From Anaerobaca sp035448545 (GTDB lineage: Bacteria > Planctomycetota > Phycisphaerae > Sedimentisphaerales > Anaerobacaceae), in the NCBI GenBank assembly GCA_035448545.1, contig DAOTJE010000021.1, positions 10,597 to 74,596 of the forward strand: a stretch of 64,000 nucleotides of DNA, read 5' to 3'. Every line of letters starts with the position of its first letter. Position 1 is the first letter of the stretch. Below are positions 52,164-61,224 of the stretch, piece by piece. Made by a program: the position numbers and the translations under genes. A model generated the notes under the pieces. That model was not told where the DNA came from. It saw nothing but the letters and a program-made list of their open reading frames with translations, and searched no databases.

Positions 52164-52921
52164 CCAAGCGAATCATTCCATGTCTCGACGTCAAGGACAA
52201 CCGCGTCGTCAAGGGCGTCAACTTCCTGAACCTGCGCGACGCCGGCGATCCCGTCGAGTTGGGAGCCCGCTACAGTGACACGGGAGCCGATGAGCTGGTC
52301 TTCCTCGACATCACCGCGACGATCCGCTCGCGAAAGACCATCGTGGAGCTCGTGGAACGCGTCGCCCAAAACGTCTTCATTCCCTTCACCGTCGGTGGAG
52401 GCGTCCAGACGGTCGAACAGATCGACGAGCTATTGCGCAGCGGCGCCGAGAAGGTCTCGGTCAACACCGCGGCCGTGCAGAACCCGAACCTGATCGCCCA
52501 AGCGGCTCAGCGATTCGGCAATCAGTGCGTGGTGCTCGCCATTGACGCGCGACGGTCGAAGACGCGGCCGGGCCACTGGCAGGTGTGCGTCAAGGCGGGC
52601 TCGGAGCCGACCGATCTCGACGTCGTCGAGTGGGCCAAACGCGGCGAGGAGCTCGGCGCCGGCGAGATTCTGCTGACCAGTATGGATGCCGACGGCACGT
52701 TGGCCGGCTATGACAACAAACTGAACAAGGCGGTCTCCGACGCAGTCAACATTCCCGTGATCGCTTCCGGCGGCGCGGGCACCCTCGACCACCTCTACGA
52801 CGCCATCGCCGAAGGCGGTGCCGATGCGGTGCTCATGGCCTCGATCACCCACTTCGGCAACTTCACCATCACCCAGATGAAGGAATACCTCCGCGACCGC
52901 GGCCTGCCCATGAACCTGTGA
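52157..52921 (+). CDS. hisF: Imidazole glycerol phosphate synthase, cyclase subunit
   Basis: 254 residues, TIM barrel. It forms imidazole glycerol phosphate and AICAR. MLTKRIIPCLDVKDNRVVKG has the catalytic Asp11; FTVGGGVQTVEQIDELL and LLTSMDADGTLAGYD (catalytic Asp) are conserved, as is IPVIASGGAGTLDHLYDAI. The start follows from the overlap with hisH. Its last 50 bases are shared, on the other strand, with the decayed PEP-synthase remnant, which begins right at the hisF stop. Confidence 0.95.
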   Translation: MLTKRIIPCLDVKDNRVVKGVNFLNLRDAGDPVELGARYSDTGADELVFLDITATIRSRKTIVELVERVAQNVFIPFTVGGGVQTVEQIDELLRSGAEKVSVNTAAVQNPNLIAQAAQRFGNQCVVLAIDARRSKTRPGHWQVCVKAGSEPTDLDVVEWAKRGEELGAGEILLTSMDADGTLAGYDNKLNKAVSDAVNIPVIASGGAGTLDHLYDAIAEGGADAVLMASITHFGNFTITQMKEYLRDRGLPMNL

Positions 52922-53846
52922 CCTGCCCCAGGAACAACAGATCGGTATTGGCGAGGCTGCCGGCAAGAATCCCGCCAATGAAGGAGGCCAGCCTCTCGGT
53001 CGCCATCGCCTTGACATCCATCGCAGACAAGGCATCGCCCTGTGCCCGTAAGGCGGCTTTGAAGGCTTCACCTCCGCTCGGTCGATGCGCGATGAAGCCC
53101 ACGATCGGAGCCTTCGTCAGGTCGGCCCCAACCAGACGCAAGACCGAACCGAACAGAGGCACGAACATCGGCTCGATCATCGAACGCGCCATGGGCGTCA
53201 TCACGTCGGGCACGACCTCGCCCAGGTTGACATTCGTCCAGACCTGGCGATCTTCCCAGGGTTTCGGCTCAGGAACAGCGGTGATGGGTCTGGCCTGGAG
53301 GAACCAGATATCGCCTCCGCGCATGGCCCATTCGATGTCCTGCGGGCCAGCCAGCTTGCGCTCGATCCACCGGGCCCGGCGGGCAAGCCGTTGGGTGGAT
53401 ACCACATCCAAGACCGGTTCGCCGTCCGCGGCCGTCTGGCGAATCAGGGCGAGCTTCTTCTTTCGCAGGAGGATGCGCTCGGGCGTGACACGGCCCGAGA
53501 CGAGACGTTCGCCCAGCCCGGCACAGGCCTCAATCACGATCCGGCTCCGGCTGCCGGTGACTGGGTCGAGCGTGAAGACCACCCCCGCTGCCTCGGGTTC
53601 GATCTGCTCCTGTACGATGACCGCCATCTCCACCTGCTCGTGTTCGATCCCGTTTCGCCGGCGATACTCGTATGCGCGCTCGGTCCAGAGAGAAGCCCAG
53701 CGTCTCTTGATCGCATTGAGACAGCCTCCCACCGACCTGACGTTCAGAACCGCCTCATACCGGCCCGGCTGGCATCGGGATGGCTCACCGGCAGTCCGCC
53801 GGCTCCCGCCGCAACACCCTTCTACCGTGTCCGTAAGACGTACCTC
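52869..53846 (-). pseudogene. Decayed PEP synthase/PEP-pyruvate-binding domain remnant
   Basis: A frame runs from about 53846 to 52869 with the C-terminal half of an ATP-grasp PPDK_N domain: YEAVLNVRS, LNAIKRRWASLWTERA, GVVFTLDPVTGS, DIEWAMRGGDIWFLQARPIT. The N-terminal half is missing, and upstream of YEAVLN the residues turn nonsensical while a plus-one frame gives DASRAG, a sign of frameshift. The PEP-utilizing His domain is absent at the other end: similarity stops about 52918, at the hisF stop, and the ORF closes inside hisF on the other strand. Full-length proteins of this kind have 800 or more residues. A domain of a short, intact protein is less likely. Confidence 0.72.
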
Positions 53847-53868
53847 GGACCAGTGTGTTACAGATAGA

Positions 53869-53894
53869 CGCGTGGGTCAGGAACCCACCCTACA
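53869..53894. repeat. Short palindromic element at the end of the sigma gene
   Basis: GTGGGT (53872-53877) and ACCCAC (53883-53888) form an inverted repeat within a TGTAGGGTGGGTT-type motif (minus strand) known as a recurrent intergenic repeat. It overlaps the sigma factor stop codon and abuts the decayed PEP-synthase remnant. Confidence 0.45.
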
Positions 53895-54795
53895 GCGGAC
53901 GGTGAAGGAAGCCGACGGTGGATTCCATAATGCGCGCCTGGAGTTGCTGGGAGTGTTCGGCGGTCTCGCACTGGAGGTCTTCGAGGTTGGCCCGGCAGAA
54001 ACGGCAGCCGAGCACATTGAGGTGGAAATCCACGTACCGCTGCCAGTCGTCGCTCAGCGTGCGAAGCAGGAAACCACCGATCGTGCTGCGCTTGGGGCAA
54101 CTGAAGCGACGGTATTCCCAGATATCCGTCAGGAGCCCCTCGAAATCTCCTGAGCAGGGATCTGCGGTGATCTTCTTCTGCTCCACGAAATTGCGGATCT
54201 GCTTGAGACTGCGATGCTTGACCAGGGCAACGGTCTTCTCGTCGATGTTCATCGTCTCGGCGACGCGCTTGTTGGGCAACTGGCAGTACAGCAGCAGCTC
54301 GATGATCTGCAAATCCCGGAACCGCAGGGCCTTCTTGAAGCCATCCACCAACTCTTCCATCGCCTCGGCCAGCACCGTTTTCTGGAGGTCGTACTGCTCG
54401 TCGGCCCGTGCGTACCAACTGGCGGTCTGAACCGGGCCGGCCACCTGCTCGAAGGCATCAGACGAACCTTCATCGGAATCCGGCTCGTAGGCGTCCTGGA
54501 TCAGGCAGACCCTCCGCGCATCCTTGCGACGGTAGCTGTCGATGATCTTGCGCCGGATCAGGGAAAAAAGATAGGTCTCCAGGTCACACTCGCCGCGAAA
54601 CCGGTCCAGACTGCGGATGAACGCGATGAACGTATCCTGCACCACATCCTCCGCGTCGGCGCGTTGGGGGAGCTTGGCGCGGGCAAAACGCAGCAGACGG
54701 CCTCGATACCGCCCGATGAAGTCCGACCACGCCTGCTGGTCACCTTGGCGAATCTTGTTCAGGAAGTACTGTTCCGGCTTCGAGACCTTATCCAT
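53890..54795 (-). CDS. ECF-type RNA polymerase sigma factor with C-terminal zinc-finger-like motif
   Basis: 301 residues. Region 2 is at about residues 12-85 (GRLLRFARAKLPQRADAEDVVQDTF, ETYLFSLIRRKIIDSYRRK); region 4 at about 160-215 has the HTH NKRVAETMNIDEKTVALVKH. The C-terminal extension of some 80 residues has H258-x5-C264-x2-C267 (DFHLNVLGCRFC), resembling the zinc-binding motif of anti-sigma factors. ATG 54795 is used because similarity begins there; the frame extends upstream into the membrane protein gene. It is the last gene of the kinase/FHA cluster and is probably its transcriptional output. Confidence 0.82.
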   Translation of the reverse strand: MDKVSKPEQYFLNKIRQGDQQAWSDFIGRYRGRLLRFARAKLPQRADAEDVVQDTFIAFIRSLDRFRGECDLETYLFSLIRRKIIDSYRRKDARRVCLIQDAYEPDSDEGSSDAFEQVAGPVQTASWYARADEQYDLQKTVLAEAMEELVDGFKKALRFRDLQIIELLLYCQLPNKRVAETMNIDEKTVALVKHRSLKQIRNFVEQKKITADPCSGDFEGLLTDIWEYRRFSCPKRSTIGGFLLRTLSDDWQRYVDFHLNVLGCRFCRANLEDLQCETAEHSQQLQARIMESTVGFLHRPL

Positions 54796-54866
54796 CTGCC
54801 GTCGCTCTTCTCCGGCCGCTCGTCCATCGCACCCCCGAGCGACAAGCGACGAGCGACCCTGCCCTG

Positions 54867-56273
54867 TCACCTCAGGACCAGGAATATGGCAATGATGCCC
54901 GCAATCGCCAGGACGGTTCCGGCGATCCGCAAGGTCCATTCATAATACCCTCTGGTGGCCATGTTGAGGAAGAGGTAGGCGATCACAATCACGACCAGAA
55001 CACCGAAAGCCGAGAAAATCACACGAGCCCAGGTGATCCGTTCGCCGTGCATTTCGGCCGCTTTGCGGCTCTGAAGCCAGGCAAGCTTCGGGGCCGAGGC
55101 GTCAAGCAGTATCGCCTGCCGCCAGATTCGTCCCGCCGAGCCGTCAAAGCTCTGGACGAATTGGTCAAGGATGAAGTCCCCTTCCTGCACATCACGCGGG
55201 TTGACCGTCAGCGGAGACCGGCCGGGGACCGCCGTCCATCTCTGACCCGTAATGCCACTGAGCTGGTTGCACGCATCCTGGATGGCCTGCTGTCTCGCCT
55301 CGTTTTCGCTAGTGCACGCCTCACGCGACCGGGCGACCAGAAAATGCCCGTCAGGTTTGTTGGCGACAAACGCCGAGAAGTTGTCGACCCAGGGCTTGTC
55401 GATGTAGTCGGCTCCGGCGCTGGCCAGTCGCTCTTGCGTAAAGACCGTCCCTGTGATCCTGCCACCCATGACCCGTTCAAAGATTGTCAGACCCGTGCCC
55501 TGATCGCGCGGACGTTCCTCCTGAACCCGTGCTTCCCCGCGTAGCGTTAGACCCACTTGCCCGGGATTGACGTTTCGCAGATCAGCTTCGACAAAACACT
55601 GCACATCGGACAGCTCTCTCTGAAGGGCCCGCTGAAGGGCCGAGACAAGCGCCCGGTCGTTACTTTCCTGGAAGAGGAAGATCTGAATCGGCGCGTTTGG
55701 ATCCCCAACCACTGTGTGAATCGGCGCGGCCAGGCGCCGGCCCAGCGCCTCTGCCGCCGCCAGGGGGGAGGGGTAAATATCCGCCTCGAACTGGTGCTCG
55801 ACGCCCTCCGACCAGATGGGCGAGGACGACACCGAGGGCGCCGTCGGCGCCGGCAGGGCGACGGGACTGAAAGGATTCACAGGACCTATGCTCTCGGGTG
55901 CCCTTATCGTCGCCTGTTGGCTCATGGCATGCCCATGCGACCGACGCAGCCACAGGCCCGCGCCGAGCACGGACATAGCGACCACTGCAACGATCACCGT
56001 TGCTCCTGCCTTCGGCGACTTGTGCAGCAGGAGGATGAGCAGGACAAACAGGAACGGAATGCCAATGGCGAAGAACGGGATTTCCCCCCCATCCGGCATA
56101 ACATTCGGCATCGAACCCCTGTGCATCCCCACCGGAAGGAGAATCATGAAGGCGAAGACAGCGAACGAGATCAGCCCGCCGACCACCCACACGCCGGCCC
56201 TGGGCGCTTTCGCCAGCAGCAGCATCAGCAGCACGAAGAGGAATGGGATCGGGATGAAGAACATCGGCATCAT
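54867..56273 (-). CDS. Membrane protein of unknown function with duplicated N-terminal module
   Basis: 468 residues. The N-terminus has two copies of a transmembrane unit, residues 4-28 and 66-90, each reading roughly FFxIxIPFLFVLLxLLLxKxPxAG. A soluble part follows (about 115-410), rich in beta and helix, with VARSREACTSENEARQQAI and no recognised catalytic motif. Two C-terminal TM helices close the protein. The start overlaps the kinase stop (ATGA), so it is translationally coupled to the kinase. It could be a partner or substrate of the kinase. No known family identified. Confidence 0.75.
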   Translation of the reverse strand: MMPMFFIPIPFLFVLLMLLLAKAPRAGVWVVGGLISFAVFAFMILLPVGMHRGSMPNVMPDGGEIPFFAIGIPFLFVLLILLLHKSPKAGATVIVAVVAMSVLGAGLWLRRSHGHAMSQQATIRAPESIGPVNPFSPVALPAPTAPSVSSSPIWSEGVEHQFEADIYPSPLAAAEALGRRLAAPIHTVVGDPNAPIQIFLFQESNDRALVSALQRALQRELSDVQCFVEADLRNVNPGQVGLTLRGEARVQEERPRDQGTGLTIFERVMGGRITGTVFTQERLASAGADYIDKPWVDNFSAFVANKPDGHFLVARSREACTSENEARQQAIQDACNQLSGITGQRWTAVPGRSPLTVNPRDVQEGDFILDQFVQSFDGSAGRIWRQAILLDASAPKLAWLQSRKAAEMHGERITWARVIFSAFGVLVVIVIAYLFLNMATRGYYEWTLRIAGTVLAIAGIIAIFLVLR

Positions 56274-59200
56274 AGGACCACCCCCTGATTGGGCATCGGT
56301 GCAAAGATCGGCGTTTGGCGGCGCGGCGGCCAGGCCAATATGAGGATGGACACCAAGACGATCACACCTGCAAAGATCGCCTCCTCCTGGCTGAAGGCGC
56401 CGAAGAGCCGCTCCAGTGCGCGACCCACCTCGTTCTGCTGGATCAGACCGGCGATTCCCTGCGCTTCCGACCAAGACACGACCTCACCACGGAACAGCGA
56501 GATCGCCCAGAAGAACCCGCCCAATCCCAACAGGGCGCGGATCAGATGCGCCGGTCCGAAGCGGCGTCGGCCGATCATGATCAAGACCGCTGCGGCGAAC
56601 AGCAGCATCGCGATGAGCAGTCCTCCCCCCTGCTCGACCGTCCTCGGCCATTCGGTACTGTGGAAAACCCCTTCCAACTCCTGCGAGACCGCACAATCGG
56701 GCCAGCCGGCCGCGACGAGCACGGGCAGGCGCAGGCCGATGGCCAAGCCGACCAGGATCGCCGCAAGCAGGAAGATGTGGCCGAGCGCGCAGACCAGACC
56801 GCTGAACGGGTGCCATGGCTCGTAAATGATCGTCCCCGTGCTCGCATAGGAAGGCGCAGACGGCGGCTCGTTTCGCGCCGGCGCCACGGCAGCGGCGGCA
56901 GGCTCATTCGCCGCCGGCGCGGCGTCCCTGGCCTCCATCGCCACCGCCGCAACTCGTGGATGATCCGGCATTTCCACTGTCCCGGCGGTCGGACCGTGCC
57001 AGTTCACCACGGGCAGCCCGTTCTTGTCCTCGAACTGGCCGGACACAATCATGATGATGTCGATGAGCTGGCCGACAACAAACAGGCCGAACGTGAAGAA
57101 CCAGAGAATGCCGGTCCCGATCTTGCCGACGTAGAAGCGATGCAGGCCGGGCACCGGCCCCACAACGGCCAGAAGCAGGGCCCAGAATCGCTTGGCCGGC
57201 GAAACCGCCCCGCTGGGCGGAGCCTGGCGATCGCACGACCGCTGGTGCAGAGGACGGCCGCTATCCTCCACCATCGTAACATCGCGGACGCCGAACGTCC
57301 GCGGCGGCGCGAACAGCACCACAAGGGCCAGGATGTTCGGGAAGATGATGAAGAACAGAAAGACCCCGAACGGCGGACCGTTATGCGTGGTGCCGAGCAG
57401 GATCGAAGAAGTAACCACAGTCTGAACGCACAAGGTCACCAATGCCGGACGAATCAGGTAGCGGTACCAACCGGTGAACTTGCTCCGGAACATCATGAAG
57501 AAACACAACACGGAGAAGATGAACGCGTCGACACCGAAGGCGACGGCAAACCCGAAGTCGTTGCCGTGCATGCTCGTGCCGGCCAGAATGCACAGAGACA
57601 GTCCGAGTCCGATGCTCGCCAGCCACGCGAACATCCACAACGGGCGGGCATAGGGCGCGACGGGACGAGCACAGACGCCGGAGCGTGATTGCCGCGCCGG
57701 CGATTGCGCCGCTCGGGCGTGAACGCTCAGCACCTCGGCAACGGGCCGGCCGAACGGGCTGGCCGCCTGGACCACCAGGACAATGCCCGCCAGGGCACAG
57801 GCCGCCGCGACCGGTTCGAGCCCGAAGACCCCGCCACTGACATAGCCGAGAAAACCGATCCACAATGCATGTCCCAGCACAACGCGTTTCTCTCGCTGCG
57901 GATCGCTGAGCTTCCACCAGTCCACCAGCAGCATCGGCAGGGCCAGAGCCAGGACCCTTCCGCCCCACTGGCCCATGAAGCCGCCGAAGAAAGGAAACCA
58001 CCCGAACGGAAATGGGCCGTGCCATCCGCCCCGGCCCCCGCTGAATGCGTGGCCGCCGAAGACCTGAGCCACGATGGACGCCACCAGGACGGAAACGAAG
58101 GCGGCGCCGAAACACGTCCCCGCCCGGCCCAGCCAGCGGGCATCCTCGTCCAGCGTCGCCCACCATTGGCGACGCGAATAGAGGATGATCCGCGACGCGA
58201 CACCAACCAGCACGAAAACGGTCATCGCCAGCGGAAGGGCATCCTGATCGCGCATCTGGCCCAGCAGCGCTGCACCGAAGCTGACGGTGGCCATCGTCAT
58301 CAGGGCCAGCGTACGGCGCTGATTCGGACTGATCGGATCGGCAACCGTGACTCGGGTCGGTCCCGTCTTCTGGGCGCGTTCCTTGGCGACCTTGAGCTTC
58401 TCGGCCATCTGCCCGCTGAACACTTCGACTTTCTTGGCAAAGAGCTCCGCCTTCTTACCGATCTCTTTGCTGAAGTCCGTCTGGTCCGGGGCCCGCTCGG
58501 CGGCGGCCGGCCCTTCGACTTTGGGGGCCTTGGCCTGGCCCATCTTGTGGGCGATGTGCTCGGCGACGACGGAAAGTTCCTCCGGCGAGAACTGCGAGAC
58601 GCTGTTGCGCACGTGCTCGGCGCCGAAGACGTCTTCGACCATCTGCTGCACTGTCTGGTACCGCTCATCGGGGTCCTTGGCCAGGGCCTTGCGAATCACG
58701 CGGCGGAATGGCTCCTCGATGTGTTCGAGCTGCGGTGCCGCGGTCATGTGCTTCATCAGAATCTCGGCCGGACTGGAACCGAGGAACGGGACCTGGCCCG
58801 TCAGCATTTCATAGAGCAGCACGCCGAGGGCGTAGATGTCGACGCTACGGTCATACCGCCCCGCGCCGATCTCCGGCGCCATGTAGTGGACCGTTCCGAC
58901 CGTGATCGTGTGGCTGACGTGTCGGCTGGCGCTGATCGCCTTGGTCAGACCGTAGTCGCCGATCTTCACGTAGCCGTTTTCGTAGAAGATGTTGCTGGGC
59001 TTCAGGTCGCGATGCACGATCCCGCACTCATGCAGGTACGACAAACCCTTGGCGATCTCGCGCAGGAAGAAAGCCGCCTTCTGCGTGCCCAGCCCCCCGG
59101 GCGACTCCTTCAGCAGATCGCTGAGCGCCGGACCGGAGACGTATTCCATAATGACGAAAGGCCGGCCCTGATCATTGTACTTGACGTCGAAGACCGTGAC

Positions 59201-59404
59201 CAGATGCGGGCTCTTGAGGTTCATGCACTGACTGATCCCGCGCAGCTCAATCTGCTCGTGGCTCTGGATCACCTTGAGCGCCACCTGCCGCCCGCTGTCG
59301 CTGACGGCATAGTAGACCTCGCCGAAACCGCCCCGCCCGGCCGCTCGCTGGATGGTGTACCCCTCCAGCGGTCGATCTCCGTACTTGTATTGGTACGCGT
59401 CCAT
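56270..59404 (-). CDS. Ser/Thr protein kinase with multi-pass membrane region and TM2 domain
   Basis: 1044 residues. The N-terminal kinase domain (14-275) has GRGGFG (23-28), the ATP-anchoring Lys44 in VALKV, HRDLKPSN (131-138), DYG instead of DFG (150-152) and APE (176-178), so it should be active. A helical linker (about 285-360) precedes about a dozen TM helices. A TM2 domain lies near 735-795 (KRFWALLLAVVGPVPGLHRFYVGK). More TM segments end the chain. The ATG at 59404 has no strong ribosome-binding site visible. It lies 45 bases after the FHA gene, and FHA domains bind phosphothreonine, which suggests a shared pathway. Confidence 0.88.
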   Translation of the reverse strand: MDAYQYKYGDRPLEGYTIQRAAGRGGFGEVYYAVSDSGRQVALKVIQSHEQIELRGISQCMNLKSPHLVTVFDVKYNDQGRPFVIMEYVSGPALSDLLKESPGGLGTQKAAFFLREIAKGLSYLHECGIVHRDLKPSNIFYENGYVKIGDYGLTKAISASRHVSHTITVGTVHYMAPEIGAGRYDRSVDIYALGVLLYEMLTGQVPFLGSSPAEILMKHMTAAPQLEHIEEPFRRVIRKALAKDPDERYQTVQQMVEDVFGAEHVRNSVSQFSPEELSVVAEHIAHKMGQAKAPKVEGPAAAERAPDQTDFSKEIGKKAELFAKKVEVFSGQMAEKLKVAKERAQKTGPTRVTVADPISPNQRRTLALMTMATVSFGAALLGQMRDQDALPLAMTVFVLVGVASRIILYSRRQWWATLDEDARWLGRAGTCFGAAFVSVLVASIVAQVFGGHAFSGGRGGWHGPFPFGWFPFFGGFMGQWGGRVLALALPMLLVDWWKLSDPQREKRVVLGHALWIGFLGYVSGGVFGLEPVAAACALAGIVLVVQAASPFGRPVAEVLSVHARAAQSPARQSRSGVCARPVAPYARPLWMFAWLASIGLGLSLCILAGTSMHGNDFGFAVAFGVDAFIFSVLCFFMMFRSKFTGWYRYLIRPALVTLCVQTVVTSSILLGTTHNGPPFGVFLFFIIFPNILALVVLFAPPRTFGVRDVTMVEDSGRPLHQRSCDRQAPPSGAVSPAKRFWALLLAVVGPVPGLHRFYVGKIGTGILWFFTFGLFVVGQLIDIIMIVSGQFEDKNGLPVVNWHGPTAGTVEMPDHPRVAAVAMEARDAAPAANEPAAAAVAPARNEPPSAPSYASTGTIIYEPWHPFSGLVCALGHIFLLAAILVGLAIGLRLPVLVAAGWPDCAVSQELEGVFHSTEWPRTVEQGGGLLIAMLLFAAAVLIMIGRRRFGPAHLIRALLGLGGFFWAISLFRGEVVSWSEAQGIAGLIQQNEVGRALERLFGAFSQEEAIFAGVIVLVSILILAWPPRRQTPIFAPMPNQGVVL

Positions 59405-59449
59405 AGTCTTTTCTGCCGGATTAAAAGGTCGTCGTCACTTACCTTGCTG

Positions 59450-61054
59450 CTACGCGCGAAACTTGGCCAGCACCATGGACAGCTTGCCGATTCGAATCGG
59501 CTGGTCCATCGTCAGGCCTTTTTCCGGCTGCATCGGTCGGTTGTCGATCGTCACAGGCTGGTTCGCCCGGCACAGCAGTCGGTCGTTCTGTTCGAAGAAC
59601 GTGATCGTGTCATCGAGGTGTTCGGTCTGCACGTGATGATTCGTATAGGGTCCGACGAGAATGTCACGACCCATCAGAAGAATGTGTCGGATATCCGGTC
59701 GGCCCAGCCTGGCGCCGCTCAGCAGCAGCAGAGCCGTTGTGCTGGCCGGGTTGGGCAGACGGAACCGCAGCCGGCATCGAGGAGACAGTGCGATCGTGTC
59801 GCCGTCGGCCAGCAGCTTCTCGGTCACCGATTCGCCGTTGACCTGAATGGCGTTTTCCGACCGCACGAAGTAATCCGCGTCGATGCGCTCGATGCTGACC
59901 ACCGGCAGGTTCGGCTCGGCCATCAGCCCCAGCGTCGGTCGGGCCGACGAGCTGATCGGACCGATCGTCACACGCGCGTCGCGAAAGACCAGATAGCTTC
60001 CGATCCCATCCATCTGCATGACGAATTCGGAAGGCAACGGTGACGTGTCCCGGTTGTCCACTCGCGCATCCGTACCTCGAACGATCCGGCGCGGCACTTC
60101 CTGACGCGCGGGCGCTTCCGACTCGTCAGCTTCCATCGTTTGTTCTCGGCTTCCGGCGGCGTCCGCGATGCTCAGGCCCAGCGGCCCGGCATCGAGCTCT
60201 TCCAGCGCCTCGGCCGCCTGCTTCACGTCGCCGATGGCCTTGTCCAACCACTTGGCCGACGGGTACATCGCCTTGACCTTCCGCAGCAACGGCAGCGCCG
60301 CGCCGGGCCGGCCCGCCGCCACCAGCTCAGCCGCTTGGTGGCACTGCCTCAGCGCCCTGCGCAGCTCGACCAATTCCGGACCGTCGCCGTCCAGCGGAGC
60401 CAGTCTCTGCAGCAACAACTGGGCGCGGTCGAGGCGTCCCTGTTCCAGACCGGCCTGAACCTGCTCGCCGGCGAGCTTGCGGATTCGACCGAGCAGTTCA
60501 CCCGCGCGGCCGTTTCGCACTTTGGCGACGCCGGCGGCACGAAGGAATTCCACCGCGCCAACGAGATCACCCCGCTTCAGCACCTCCTCGGCTTTGGCGA
60601 CCGCGTCTTCGGTGTGCAGCCGGGCTGCCGCCAACTCCTGCTTGAGCAACTCGGCCTGGGCATCGCCCGGATGCGCCTCAGCCAGGATCTGACCGCCGAC
60701 GGAGTGCCAGCCCTCAGCAATCCGCTGTCTGGCCTGCGCCACCCGAAGAGCATCCTGCTCATGGCCCTGTTGCCGCTCGATGATCGCCCGGCAGACCGCC
60801 TCACGCAGGCCGGCCACATCGTCGCTGTTGCCCGCCAGCTTCTCGGCCTTATTGCAGTCGGCCAGGGCCAAGTCGAGGTGGCTGCCCTCCAGGGCCTGGC
60901 GAGCCCGCTGGAGATAGGCCCGCGTGAGTCGGCCGACCAGCCTCTGGCCGTGGCGATGGTGCCGGACGTCCTCGGCCTTGGCGATCTCAAAGGCCTCGTC
61001 GAGCCGGCCGTCGGCCAACGCACATTCCGCTTGCTTGATTCGCAGGATCAACAC
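59450..61054 (-). CDS. Protein with helical repeats and two C-terminal FHA-like domains
   Basis: 534 residues. Residues 1-270 are helical repeats similar to TPR-like arrays (LRIKQAECALADGRLDEAFEIAKAE, LLRKVKAMYPSAKWLDKAIGDV). The C-terminal half has two FHA-like beta sandwiches: about 345-430 (DADYFVRSENAIQVNGESVTEKLLADGDTI) and 440-534 (LMGRDILVGPYTNHHVQTEHLDDT), the second ending DQPIRIGKLSMVLAKF. The GTG start is supported by AAGGAG seven bases upstream. It is probably a cytosolic phosphopeptide-binding partner of the adjacent kinase. The first FHA lacks an obvious SxxH motif. Confidence 0.75.
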   Translation of the reverse strand: MLILRIKQAECALADGRLDEAFEIAKAEDVRHHRHGQRLVGRLTRAYLQRARQALEGSHLDLALADCNKAEKLAGNSDDVAGLREAVCRAIIERQQGHEQDALRVAQARQRIAEGWHSVGGQILAEAHPGDAQAELLKQELAAARLHTEDAVAKAEEVLKRGDLVGAVEFLRAAGVAKVRNGRAGELLGRIRKLAGEQVQAGLEQGRLDRAQLLLQRLAPLDGDGPELVELRRALRQCHQAAELVAAGRPGAALPLLRKVKAMYPSAKWLDKAIGDVKQAAEALEELDAGPLGLSIADAAGSREQTMEADESEAPARQEVPRRIVRGTDARVDNRDTSPLPSEFVMQMDGIGSYLVFRDARVTIGPISSSARPTLGLMAEPNLPVVSIERIDADYFVRSENAIQVNGESVTEKLLADGDTIALSPRCRLRFRLPNPASTTALLLLSGARLGRPDIRHILLMGRDILVGPYTNHHVQTEHLDDTITFFEQNDRLLCRANQPVTIDNRPMQPEKGLTMDQPIRIGKLSMVLAKFRA

Positions 61055-61178
61055 GACAAGGCTCCTTCTCGTTGCGAGCGCCGGTGAAGCTGGCCTGATC
61101 CGATTCTATCACTCGGCGCGGGTCTGTGCAATGCAGCCCTACCTGGCGGATGATGCTCCATTCGGTTCTGCGAGAGCA

Positions 61179-61204
61179 GCTGCCCGACGCCTCCGTCGGG
61201 CAGC
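61179..61204. terminator. Strong hairpin between the coiled-coil and FHA genes
   Basis: GCTGCCCGACG (61179-61189) and CGTCGGGCAGC (61194-61204) form a perfect 11-pair stem with a four-base loop. There is no T tract on the minus strand, so it may be a weak terminator, an mRNA-stability element or a REP-like unit. Confidence 0.5.
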
Positions 61205-61224
61205 GAGAAGCTTCGTCCTTCTGA

